Notes under the pieces: model-generated
Told to the model about the DNA's origin: nothing
What the model saw: only the letters and a program-made list of their open reading frames with translations
The model's database searches: none
Source: JAQBGV01 sp032128395
Lineage (GTDB): Bacteria; Planctomycetota; UBA8108; UBA1146
Length of the DNA: 24,715 nucleotides
Assembly (NCBI GenBank): GCA_032128395.1
Contig: JAQBGV010000051.1
Coordinates: 1-24,715 of the forward strand
Reading direction: 5' to 3'
Position numbers and translations under genes: made by a program
In this document: piece after piece, positions 1 to 10,503 of the stretch
How positions within the stretch are numbered: the first letter of the stretch is position 1
Layout: each line of letters opens with the position of its first letter

Positions 1-300
1 CACCTTGACAAGCGCACGCGCGGCGCGGTTCAAGGTGAAGCCCACGATGAGCGGCTCGGAACCCGCGGCGGCTCCCATGGTCTGCGCGAAGGCACGCGCG
101 TACTCCGTGGGTCCTCGGTACTGCTCCAGCGCGAGGGTGAGCTCGTTGATCCGATTCTCGGCGGTGCTCGTGCTCGCTCGCTGCCGGGCGCGGGTGATCA
201 TCGGCGTAGCGATCGCGGCGAGCATCCCGATGATCGCAACGACCACCAGCAGCTCGACGAGCGTGAATCCCCGCTTCACGGGGGCAGTGGTCTGCGACAT
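1..300 (-). CDS. Type II secretion/type IV pilus prepilin, N-terminal part (runs off window)
   Basis: This gene encodes a pilin-like subunit, truncated by the window edge; 100 codons are visible. After a nine-residue leader ending in Lys-Arg-Gly comes the class III signal motif GFTLVELLVVVAIIG with the conserved Glu at +5, followed by a hydrophobic helix and then LAAIATPMI. Such proteins are cleaved and N-methylated by prepilin peptidase and assembled into a pseudopilus or pilus in the periplasm. The ATG at 298-300 is preceded by GGAGG (complement of 306-310) at 5 nt spacing. It lies 36 nt downstream of the TPR gene on the same strand, so it is probably the next gene of the secretion operon. 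Major and minor pseudopilin cannot be told apart without the C-terminus. Confidence 0.93.
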   Translation of the reverse strand, partial: MSQTTAPVKRGFTLVELLVVVAIIGMLAAIATPMITRARQRASTSTAENRINELTLALEQYRGPTEYARAFAQTMGAAAGSEPLIVGFTLNRAARALVKV

Positions 301-336
301 CCGGACCTCCGATTCTCGGTTCTCGGCCGGCACGAC

Positions 337-2721
337 TCAGCGGTTCGTCGACCCACCCTCGGTGCGGGGACGACGGCGGAAGAGTTCGAAGTTCACGACA
401 TCGAAGCGGTAACCCTGCTCGAGGTCCGCCTGCCCACTCACTCCGACGGTCGCCCCTGCCCGCCCCTGGAAACGCGGGGTCTCGAACCCTCGCATCACGA
501 GACGACCGTCGAGGTAGATCGCTGCACTCTCATCTTGGTCCGGACGCGGCAGGCGAATCTCGATCCAGTGCGGAACTCCGTCGTCCGGCCAGGAAGTGGG
601 GATGAGCTCCAGGTCGGCCACTTTCTCCCCGACCTCGTCACTCCGAATCTCGGTGGTCTCTTCGCCCGAATTCAGGGCAACCGCCATGACCCCGTCGAGA
701 TCTCGATAGACGACGACTCCGTCCCCTTCCCCTCCTGATGCCACCCGGGCGAGGCGCAGTCCGATCCGCGCTGCGGCGCCGACTTCGAGCCGCAGCTGGG
801 CGCGGACCCGGGCGAGGGTAGTCCCATCGACGGGGCGATGGAGCCGCGTCAGACCGTCTGACTGGAACTTCTGAACACCGGAGAACCTCACCGCCTTGTC
901 GCGGAGCTCGATCGTGACCCCGAACGTCTCGCTCTTCTCCCACTTGTTCAGGATCTGTGAGCTGTCCTCGCGGGCGAAGTCGTCACTCCAGACCTCCTCC
1001 GCAAGGGTTCGATCGATCTGTTCGAGTGCGGAGAGGGCATAGACTCGAGCGGGCGGGAGTGGCTCGTCGGAGTCGCTGGGGGCACGTGCGATGCGAAGCG
1101 CCGCCTCGAACTGCGCCTGCGCTCGTCCGAGGTCTCCGGCTCGATACTCGAGCGCGCCGAGGGCGTTTCGCATGTCCGCGTTCTCGGGTTCAGCCGCGGC
1201 CGCCGCCTCGAGACAGTCCCGCGCGCGCCGCGGATCTCCTCCCTGTTCGAAGTGAGCGAGACCCAGCCTGAGCAGCACTTCGGGGAGCGCCCGACCCGCC
1301 GCGGCAGCGTATCCGAGCCATCGCCGCGCGTCGGCGAACTTCCCCGCGGTCAGGGCCGTGTCGCCGATCAGCACCGAGAGCTCGGCGAAGGCGGCGGGAT
1401 TCTCCCCGAAGCGATCCAGGGCGCGTCGCGCCTCCTGCTCCAGGGGAAACCTATCGTCGAGGCGGGCGCGACCCTGCAGCGACGAGATCCACGCCTGCCA
1501 CGAGGCGTCCGGAAGAACGAGAACATCGTCGAGGAGGACCGAGGCCAAGTCGGTATCCCCCATGTTCTCACGGGCATAGGCCTCGACCAGCAGAGTGGCG
1601 TCCGCGTAGCCCTCGGCCCGGCGCGCCATACCGACGAGTTCCAACGCCTTTTGCGGCTCCCCTAGGCGGGCGAAATTGAGGGCATAGGTCAAGGCGGCCT
1701 CCGCCCCGTTCTCACTGAGCGCGAATGCTTTCTCGAAGTCCGAACGAGCCGAAGCAGGATCGTCCCGCAGCATCGCGAGTGCTCCTCGCAGCAGGTGCGC
1801 GCGCCCATCCTCGGGAGCGAGGGCGATCACTTCCTTCAGAGTCTGATCCAGACTCTCGGCGGCTCCATCGATTCCCGCGGCGGTGTCCTCGAGGAGCCAG
1901 CGCGCGCGGAGGCGCCAGAGGGGGAGTGATTCTCCAGCGCCGCGATTCGCAAGCCATCCTTCGACGAACCGGCGCGCCTCTTCACTGCGCCCCACGTGAT
2001 CGAGCAGTGTCGCGAGCAGGTCTTGCGCGGCTTCGAGCGCCACTCCCGGCCCTCCGCCCTCCCCGAGCGGCTCGAGGAGGAGGATCGCTCCCCGGCGATC
2101 CCCGAGCCCGACGAGCATCTGCGCCGCATGCACCGAGAGCCCCTCCCCCGCGACATCGGCCTCGATCCCGAGGAGGCAGGTTGCGAGTTCGCGGTCATGC
2201 TCTGCGGTGGTCCGGGTCGACGGATCGCGGCTCAGATAGAGAGGGATCAACGTCTCGTACAGATCCGCCTCGGCCGGCGCGATGCCAGCCCCCTCTTCCA
2301 GGTGGAAGATCCCCTCGGCGATGAGATCGATCCCCGGTTCGAGACACCAGTGAGCGAGGGCGCGTTGGTCTTCGATGAGACTCGGATCGAAGTGCTTCTG
2401 CCGACGAATCGTGTACACGCGCTGTGGCGGGTTCTTCTTCAGAATTCGGCGGATGTTCGCGCGAGGCAGGGTCGCCTGCCCCCCTCCCCGTTGCCGGAAC
2501 ACGATTTCGCTCGTCCGCTCCTGGAGAACCTCGCCCTCGAGGCGCTGCCCGTTCTCGAGCTCCACCACGTCGAAGGCACGGACCTCGAGTTCGAGATCAT
2601 CCTCGCCCGAGAGCTGCGCTCCCAGTCCACCTCCTCCGGAAAACAGGAGCACGGTGAGCAAGGGAAGTACGACCCGCGCAGCGGCCTCCCGTCTCGATCG
2701 GGGCCGATGTCGCAGCCTCAT
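337..2721 (-). CDS. Exported TPR protein with C-terminal concanavalin-like domain, secretion-operon member
   Basis: The 794-aa product starts with an Arg-rich n-region and a hydrophobic signal segment (about residues 15-35). Residues 50-90 form a small beta-rich domain (ELENGQRLEGEVL to LPRANIRRIL) of a type often seen in planctomycete envelope proteins. Residues 100-600 are helical tetratricopeptide-like repeats, clearest in segments such as AEPENADMRNALGALEYRAG. The last 200 residues (from WSDDFARED) look like a DUF1080/LamG-type beta-sandwich. The ATG at 2719-2721 overlaps the stop of the preceding gene as ATGA, which fixes the start; the frame stays open further upstream, but that part is out-of-phase sequence. 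Its place between inner-membrane assembly genes and a prepilin suggests a periplasmic scaffold or an outer-membrane partner. The function is inferred from context only. Confidence 0.85.
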   Translation of the reverse strand: MRLRHRPRSRREAAARVVLPLLTVLLFSGGGGLGAQLSGEDDLELEVRAFDVVELENGQRLEGEVLQERTSEIVFRQRGGGQATLPRANIRRILKKNPPQRVYTIRRQKHFDPSLIEDQRALAHWCLEPGIDLIAEGIFHLEEGAGIAPAEADLYETLIPLYLSRDPSTRTTAEHDRELATCLLGIEADVAGEGLSVHAAQMLVGLGDRRGAILLLEPLGEGGGPGVALEAAQDLLATLLDHVGRSEEARRFVEGWLANRGAGESLPLWRLRARWLLEDTAAGIDGAAESLDQTLKEVIALAPEDGRAHLLRGALAMLRDDPASARSDFEKAFALSENGAEAALTYALNFARLGEPQKALELVGMARRAEGYADATLLVEAYARENMGDTDLASVLLDDVLVLPDASWQAWISSLQGRARLDDRFPLEQEARRALDRFGENPAAFAELSVLIGDTALTAGKFADARRWLGYAAAAGRALPEVLLRLGLAHFEQGGDPRRARDCLEAAAAAEPENADMRNALGALEYRAGDLGRAQAQFEAALRIARAPSDSDEPLPPARVYALSALEQIDRTLAEEVWSDDFAREDSSQILNKWEKSETFGVTIELRDKAVRFSGVQKFQSDGLTRLHRPVDGTTLARVRAQLRLEVGAAARIGLRLARVASGGEGDGVVVYRDLDGVMAVALNSGEETTEIRSDEVGEKVADLELIPTSWPDDGVPHWIEIRLPRPDQDESAAIYLDGRLVMRGFETPRFQGRAGATVGVSGQADLEQGYRFDVVNFELFRRRPRTEGGSTNR

Positions 2722-3110
2722 TTCGATTCCTCCACAGCCTTCGGGGGGTTTTCCACGGAGACTGGTGGTTCGGCCTCGAGACCGGGCCACGCTCGGGGGG
2801 CGCTGGCCACCGGGGCCGGCAAGGGGATCCGTCGCTCGAGGCTTCCGTACGGAGGGAGCTCGAGTGCATCGGGGCGGGGGGGGCTCCAGTCCGACTTCGC
2901 CTGAAAGGGATCCCGGAGCGTTCCATCGCCGCTGGTGTACCAGTCGATGACCACAGCGCCTCCGACGATGCCATCGCGCGCCGGAGTGGGTTCGACCAGC
3001 GAGACCGACTCCGAACTGCCACCGACAAAACTTCCGATCGAGTGCACGATGCTCCCGACGAGGACCACGAGGGAGAGCGTGAACGCGATGCGCTCGCGAT
3101 TCCACCCCAT
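2718..3110 (-). CDS. Short bitopic membrane protein, GspC/PilP-like
   Basis: This 130-aa protein has one N-terminal transmembrane segment (about residues 8-27, after MGWNRER) and a Pro-rich extracytoplasmic tail. The middle contains GAVVIDWYTSGDGTLRDPF, and residues 70-130 are low-complexity Pro/Glu. The start ATG (3108-3110) shares one base with the stop TGA of the PilO-like gene, in a TGATG junction; a GTG one codon upstream is the alternative. The 3' end overlaps the TPR gene as ATGA. Position after PilO, size and topology match the slot of PilP/GspC (or GspB), which link the inner-membrane platform to the secretin, but no sequence motif proves this. Confidence 0.75.
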   Translation of the reverse strand: MGWNRERIAFTLSLVVLVGSIVHSIGSFVGGSSESVSLVEPTPARDGIVGGAVVIDWYTSGDGTLRDPFQAKSDWSPPRPDALELPPYGSLERRIPLPAPVASAPRAWPGLEAEPPVSVENPPKAVEESK

Positions 3111-3925
3111 CACCGCCTCACCCCTCTCCTGAATCCGCCTCCCGGCCGGCGGGGACCGTCATCACGTGGCGGGCCGAGATCGATGCCGACCGCGCGCAGG
3201 CTCGCTTCGACCCTCCCCGCGTCACCCTGGATCCGGGCGATCTCGACGATCTCCATCGAGAGGTAGCGCCGGTCCTCCTGGAACGCGCCGATGAACGCGA
3301 GGAGATTGTCGTACTCCGCCTCAACCTGGATCGAGACGGGATACCGCACCAGCGCGAGTTCCGAGTCATCGGGGATCGCTTCGGTGATCACGTCGCCCGG
3401 ATCGATCGTGTGAAACCGGGACAGCTCGTAGGTGACGCCAGCGTCGAGCAGCCGGCGGAGCACTTCGAGGAGCGCGTAGCGATCCCCCCACTCTTCCGTG
3501 GTCAGATCGGCGCTCTCGTCGAACGAGATCTCCTGCAACTTCGCCGGATAACTGAGGTGGATTCGGTCCGCGCGATCGGTGAACGCGCGCCAGATGCGGC
3601 CCTTGCTCCCCGGGAAGTCGATCGAGGGTGGATCGCCAGCCTTCGGGGCCGCCACTTCGGCATTCCGAAGCAGCGACAACTTCGCGAGCACCTCTTCGCC
3701 TCGCTCCATCAGGGCATCGGCGTTCCGCTGCTCTTGCTGATGTCGACCGTCGAGATCGCGAAGCTGCTCCGAAACTCCGAGGAGATCATTCTCCATCCGT
3801 CGAGCATCGGCCTTCCCGTCGGTGCGATAGCCGACCGCTAGGTTCATCAGGATCAGGAAAACCGCGAGCCCGATCGCGACCCGAAGGATGAACTGCCGGT
3901 GAGCCTGCCAGAGCGCCTGCATCAT
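3110..3925 (-). CDS. PilO/GspM-like inner-membrane platform protein
   Basis: This 271-aa bitopic protein has a short cytoplasmic N-terminus, a transmembrane helix at about residues 13-32, and a predicted coiled coil rich in Arg, Glu and Gln at about 40-85. A periplasmic ferredoxin-like domain at about 140-250 includes VRYPVSIQVEAEYDNLLAFIGAF, split here as VRYPVSIQVEAE plus YDNLLAFIGAF, the segment most like PilO. The C-terminus is Gly/Arg-rich and probably disordered. In type IVa pili and T2SS, PilO/GspM dimerises with PilN/GspL to form the assembly platform. The ATG at 3923-3925 overlaps the upstream GspL-like stop (ATGA), so the two are translationally coupled, as expected for interacting partners. 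Confidence 0.85.
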   Translation of the reverse strand: MMQALWQAHRQFILRVAIGLAVFLILMNLAVGYRTDGKADARRMENDLLGVSEQLRDLDGRHQQEQRNADALMERGEEVLAKLSLLRNAEVAAPKAGDPPSIDFPGSKGRIWRAFTDRADRIHLSYPAKLQEISFDESADLTTEEWGDRYALLEVLRRLLDAGVTYELSRFHTIDPGDVITEAIPDDSELALVRYPVSIQVEAEYDNLLAFIGAFQEDRRYLSMEIVEIARIQGDAGRVEASLRAVGIDLGPPRDDGPRRPGGGFRRGVRR

Positions 3926-5544
3926 GGTCGCCTCCCCCCCCGCCCGGGCACTGTCTTTCGCCCGGTCGTCTCGGGCATCGCCTCGTCCGGCGACACCGTG
4001 AGCTTGAACGGATAACGCCCATCCGAGGGGTCATCGAGCTTGATCGCGGAGCGCCAGCTCCCGTGTCGGTCGGCGAAGAACGCCTGGAGGATCCTCGCGT
4101 GTTCGATCCCTTCGCCGCCCGAATTGTCGGAGTACCCGGTGAGCTCGAGTTCGGTGCCGACCTGCCCCTCCTCTTCGACCCGCCTTCCTCGTACCTGTTC
4201 GAGGCTCACGGCATCGGGGAGAGAACGCGCCAACAGATCGAGCACCTCCGCGTGGAACCGCCCGGTCAGCACTTCCTCGCGAAGGCGCTCTTCGCGGAGC
4301 CTGTACTTCTGGTTCGCACGAGCCGCCGCTTCTTCATCACTTCGCCACGTCGCGAGCCGCGACTTCCACTCTTTCACGGTGTTTCGAGAGTCCGCGGCGC
4401 GACCCTGTTCGACGACCCCTGCAACCAACTGGACCGCAACCGCAAGGGCGAGCGCAGCGGCAGCCCCCCAGAGGAATCGGGTCCGTTCGCGAAACTCCCG
4501 TCGCTTGCGGAAACTGGTGGGGAGAAGATCGAGGATCCGATGGCGAGGGTCGAGGGCCGCCGCCGCGAGTCCGATCACCGGTGCCCACTCGGCGGCATCG
4601 CCGGGGAGCGCCTCCCCTCCGACTTTGGGGCTCAGCGCTTCGACTCGTCTCGGCATCCCTTCTGAATTCTTGCCCGCCTTCAGCGCGAGCGCCGCCCCCT
4701 CACCGGCGAGAAGGAGACGATCGACCTCGAGCCCGGTGATCTTCGTCTGAGCACGACAGAAAGTGGTCGACGACGCGACCAGCTGGCCGAGTTGCCCGGC
4801 CCAGCTCCGCAACGTCGCATCCACTCCCGACGAGAGCTCCTCGGGGACGCGCCCGGTCGCCACACGCTCGCGGACGACCCGCGCGTCGGCGATCTTCAGG
4901 TCGAGGCGCCTTGCGACCAGATCGTCGAATTCGCCGGTGCCGTACGAGACGGTACGCGCGAACAGCAGGCGGCCATCTCGAATGATCGCGAGGTGACTCT
5001 CGACCGAGCCGATGTCGGCGAGGAGTACGGTCTCGTCCGGTTCCTTCTTGTGGCTCCCGAAGTAGGCGTGAGCCAAGCCGATCGCGGCGGGGATCGCCCG
5101 TGAGACGCGCCCACCCGACGTCTCGATCTCCTGGATCATCGGGGTGAGCGAGTGCTCCTTCCCCATCCCGAGCAGGTGGACATCATCGTCGCCGGCGCTA
5201 TCGGGAATCTCGAGCATCAGCGCATCGCTCGAGAGCGGCTCCCCGGACTTCTCCGCCATCTCCTCGGTCTCGTACTTGAGGATCAGCTGGAGCCGCCAGT
5301 CGGGAACCGGGGGAAGTCGGTGGTAGCGCAGCGTGGCAGCGTCTCCGGGGATCCCGAGAGCGATGCGGCTCACCGGAACCTTGTCGGTCCGCATACGCCG
5401 GATGAGCGCACCGAGGGCCTCGTCCGGCGGGGCCGAGATCGAGATCGCTTTGACGACTTCGAACGAGCCTGGGGAGCCGCGGAGCCAAACTGCTCGCGCA
5501 CCCGACCCCCGGGCGACCACTCCGACCATCTGCCTACCGATCAC
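3922..5544 (-). CDS. GspL-like PilM-PilN fusion protein
   Basis: This 540-aa protein carries both halves of the secretion/pilus inner-membrane platform. Residues 1-335 are a PilM-type actin-like ATPase fold, with a phosphate-binding segment LADIGSVESHLAII at about 175-188 and the RDGRLLFARTVSYG strand that follows. Residues 337-342 (ILDLLP) match the N-terminal signature of PilN, followed by a basic stretch, a transmembrane helix at about 357-378, and a coiled coil plus ferredoxin-like periplasmic domain to the end. GspL has this same architecture. I chose the GTG at 5542-5544 because GGAGG (complement of 5550-5554) lies 5 nt upstream. An ATG at 5610 is in frame but lies inside the 98-bp repeat. 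The gene leads the operon, coupled to the PilO-like gene. Confidence 0.88.
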   Translation of the reverse strand: MIGRQMVGVVARGSGARAVWLRGSPGSFEVVKAISISAPPDEALGALIRRMRTDKVPVSRIALGIPGDAATLRYHRLPPVPDWRLQLILKYETEEMAEKSGEPLSSDALMLEIPDSAGDDDVHLLGMGKEHSLTPMIQEIETSGGRVSRAIPAAIGLAHAYFGSHKKEPDETVLLADIGSVESHLAIIRDGRLLFARTVSYGTGEFDDLVARRLDLKIADARVVRERVATGRVPEELSSGVDATLRSWAGQLGQLVASSTTFCRAQTKITGLEVDRLLLAGEGAALALKAGKNSEGMPRRVEALSPKVGGEALPGDAAEWAPVIGLAAAALDPRHRILDLLPTSFRKRREFRERTRFLWGAAAALALAVAVQLVAGVVEQGRAADSRNTVKEWKSRLATWRSDEEAAARANQKYRLREERLREEVLTGRFHAEVLDLLARSLPDAVSLEQVRGRRVEEEGQVGTELELTGYSDNSGGEGIEHARILQAFFADRHGSWRSAIKLDDPSDGRYPFKLTVSPDEAMPETTGRKTVPGRGGRRP

Positions 5545-5555
5545 TGGTGCCTCCG

Positions 5556-5771
5556 TGTTCTCGAGGGGGCTGGCTCCCAGCCCCCTCTCGCTCGCGGCGG
5601 AGCCGCTCACGATTCACCCCAACGAGGCGAGCTCTGCTCGCTTGCATCGCTACTGTTCTCTGGGGGCTGGCTCCCAGCCCCCTCTCGCTCGCGGCGAAGC
5701 CGCTCACGATTCACCCCAACGAGGCGCGTTCCGCTCGCTTGGCTCGCGAATGTTCTCTGGGGGCTGGCTCC
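5556..5771. repeat. 98-bp tandem repeat with nested hairpins, 2.2 copies
   Basis: Two nearly identical units begin at 5556 and 5654 (98 and 97 bp), each opening with TGTTCTC; a third copy begins at 5751 and is cut after about 20 bp. Each full unit has two dyads. The first is GGGGGCTGG-CTC-CCAGCCCCC (5565-5585 and 5662-5682; extended by two pairs in copy 1 to 5563-5587). The second is GCGGC-GNA-GCCGC, where only the loop differs between copies (GGA against GAA). It fills the gap between the SCO gene and the GspL-like gene, so it could be a terminator for the SCO transcript, part of the operon leader, or a REP-like element. No U-tract follows the stems on either strand. Confidence 0.85.
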
Positions 5772-5792
5772 GCACAGCGGGGCCTGTCCACT

Positions 5793-8781
<2,989 letters not shown>

Positions 8782-8838
8782 AGGGGACCCCTGCCGGATA
8801 GACCTGGACGCTGGACATAACCCACTTCGGGACGCTAC

Positions 8839-8867
8839 CTTGCGTGGGGGCCATACCCTGGCGCAAG
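8839..8867. promoter_or_regulatory. Dyad upstream of the multicopper oxidase gene
   Basis: CTTGCG and CGCAAG form a perfect 6-bp inverted repeat separated by 17 nt, 58 nt upstream of the oxidase ATG, next to an AT-rich patch (AATATAT at 8871-8877). Position and shape would suit an operator for a dimeric regulator such as a MerR-type copper sensor, but no regulator gene is in the window and no convincing -35/-10 pair was identified. Confidence 0.3.
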
Positions 8868-8931
8868 AACAATATATGGGGTTGTACGATGAGTCAGGTC
8901 AGGCAGGAGCGGGGGTCGACGCGGCCTCGAC

Positions 8932-9486
8932 TCAGTTCCCGATCAGAGGATGACCGACGAGCCAGTCGTCGTTCTCGACGATAGGGGGAGCGAACTCCGG
9001 GGTCTCTTCGCTCTTCTCTTCGCCGAGGAAAGTGTGGAGCAGATCATCGGTACTCAAACTCATGCGAAGCAGTTGGGTCGGTTGGTTCTGGGTGCAGATC
9101 TTGATCTTGGCGAGCCCATCCTTCCAGCCGAGAACGAGGAAGAACGCATCCTCCATCTGGCGCTGAAGCGCCTTGCGTACCCGTCCGGACTCGACCAACC
9201 CGAGCGCGACGAGGACGGACCCGATCGCTCGCGACTTCTTCTGGCTCTCCATCGCTCGCAACGCAACGCCGAGATCTTGCTCGCCGAGGGCGCCGGTGTC
9301 GGTCAGGTACTTCCCGAGTGCGACCTGGCCCGTGGCTCTCGCCTTCACCAAGCGCCCCCACACGAACTCCAGCCGCCCGGTGCGCTGCTTGTTGGAGACG
9401 GTCAGCGTGCATGTGAGGCGCATGTTGCACACCATCCGCACCAAGTCGCGGGACGTGGCACCTTCGATCTCGGTTCGGAGTGACAC
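8932..9486 (-). CDS. DUF4388 (PATAN)-type domain protein
   Basis: This 184-aa soluble protein has no signal peptide or membrane segment. Residues 10-55 (RDLVRMVCNMRLTCTLTVSN, then RTGRLEFVWGRLVKARATG) have the pattern of DUF4388/PATAN domains, which occur in gliding, two-component and regulatory proteins of myxobacteria and planctomycetes. Residues 55-140 (ALGKYLTDTGALGEQDL, RAIGSVLVALGLV) resemble the GspE N-terminal-like helical repeats that often accompany this domain. The start is GTG at 9484-9486, with GAGGAG about 8 nt upstream. It is on the same strand as the copper pair, 150 nt upstream with a dyad between, so it is probably a separate transcription unit. A regulatory or adaptor role is inferred from the family; the partner is unknown. 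Confidence 0.75.
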   Translation of the reverse strand: MSLRTEIEGATSRDLVRMVCNMRLTCTLTVSNKQRTGRLEFVWGRLVKARATGQVALGKYLTDTGALGEQDLGVALRAMESQKKSRAIGSVLVALGLVESGRVRKALQRQMEDAFFLVLGWKDGLAKIKICTQNQPTQLLRMSLSTDDLLHTFLGEEKSEETPEFAPPIVENDDWLVGHPLIGN

Positions 9487-9870
9487 CTTCAGAACTCCTC
9501 TCGAAGACTCGCGTATCGTCCGGTTCGCTCATATCGGGAACGCGGAGAGCTGCCGACCCGAGCACGGTCCGAGAGCACCATCCAACCGCTGTTCACCCAC
9601 GTGCGTGCGGCCCCTCCTCCGAGCGATCGTCGGAGACCCGTACAGGAGTCCATCAGCATCCCGCGGGCCCGACTGAGAGGGCAAGACGGGGACCGCCCCG
9701 GGTCTCGGAGCCCCACAGTAGGTCGGGGTGTCCACGATCGAGGCAGCCCGGAGAAGAGCAAGAGTGCGATCCAGTCCTGGATTCCAAGCCCGAGTCTCAG
9801 ATCCCGAGCGCCCTCGCCCCTGCTGGATTGGCTCGACGCGACCGAGAATTCGCCCAGAATCTACCGATCG
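9487..9870. other. Divergent intergenic region
   Basis: These 384 bp separate the minus-strand DUF4388 gene from the plus-strand PagL-like gene. Open frames cross it, but their translations are Arg/Pro/Ser-rich in the way of GC-rich noncoding DNA, and none has a convincing RBS or domain. It presumably holds promoters for both flanking genes. I see no clear sigma-70 boxes, terminator or RNA gene. Confidence 0.6.
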
Positions 9871-10464
9871 ATGGGAGAGCCCGTGGTCACGACTCTACTG
9901 CTCTTTAGTGCCCTCATCCTCGCCGGGCACTCCGAGTCTGCCCCAGGGGCCGAAGATCAGAACCCCGTTCCGATCTCCGATGCCGCCCCCGGCACCCGAA
10001 CCGGTACGTCCCAAGCAGGCTTTCGAGTGACGTACGCCAGTGAGAAATCCGGGAAGTACGAGGCGCTCACCGGTCTGACCCCGACGCTCGGTTGGTACTC
10101 GACCGAGTGGCTCCAGATCCGCGCCGAACTTCCGATCTACTGGGCCCACGACAACCCTTCTGGGGCGGGGATTGGCGTGAATCTCGGAGTTCGGGCCCAC
10201 GCGCTCAGGTACTGGCGCCTCTCTCTCTTCGGCGAACTCCACGGTGGTGCCCTGATCACTTCGGTGCCCTACCCCGATGAGGGCACGAACTTCAACTTCA
10301 CCTACCACGGCGGAATCGGAACTACGATCGAGCTCACCAAGGGGTGGGAGCTCGAGATCGGGGGTCGATTTCAGCACGTTTCGAACGGCTTCGTCGTGGG
10401 CCGCGCGAAAAACCCCGCCTCGAACATGCTCGGCGGGTTCATCGGGTTTTCGCTCCCGTTCTGA
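9871..10464 (+). CDS. PagL-like acyloxyacyl hydrolase / lipid A deacylase candidate
   Basis: This 197-aa protein has an N-terminal signal segment (TTLLLFSALILAG) and then alternating strands typical of a small outer-membrane beta-barrel, ending in Phe (GGFIGFSLPF). Residues 165-172 read GRFQHVSN, and NP follows at 181-182, the His-x-Ser-Asn...Asn-Pro signature of the acyloxyacyl hydrolase/PagL family (His169 and Ser171 as catalytic pair). PagL removes the 3-O-acyl chain from lipid A at the outer membrane. The third PagL residue, a Glu about 12 after the Ser, is not evident; many family members also lack it. The start is ATG 9871 or GTG 9883, which is preceded by GGGAGAG; neither gives a basic n-region. 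The MFS gene follows 39 nt downstream, so an operon is likely. Confidence 0.75.
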   Translation: MGEPVVTTLLLFSALILAGHSESAPGAEDQNPVPISDAAPGTRTGTSQAGFRVTYASEKSGKYEALTGLTPTLGWYSTEWLQIRAELPIYWAHDNPSGAGIGVNLGVRAHALRYWRLSLFGELHGGALITSVPYPDEGTNFNFTYHGGIGTTIELTKGWELEIGGRFQHVSNGFVVGRAKNPASNMLGGFIGFSLPF

Positions 10465-10503
10465 GCGAGACCCGACCCGGAGAACCAGGAGAGGGAACTC
10501 TCG

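Noticed and set aside
5545..5610. N-terminal extension of the GspL-like protein from ATG 5610
   Set aside because: The extra 22 residues are encoded by the tandem repeat; the GTG at 5544 has an ideal Shine-Dalgarno and gives a normal PilM start.
9601..9870. N-terminal extension of the PagL-like protein upstream of 9871
   Set aside because: The translation is Arg/Ser/Pro-rich and would precede the signal peptide, which must be near the N-terminus.
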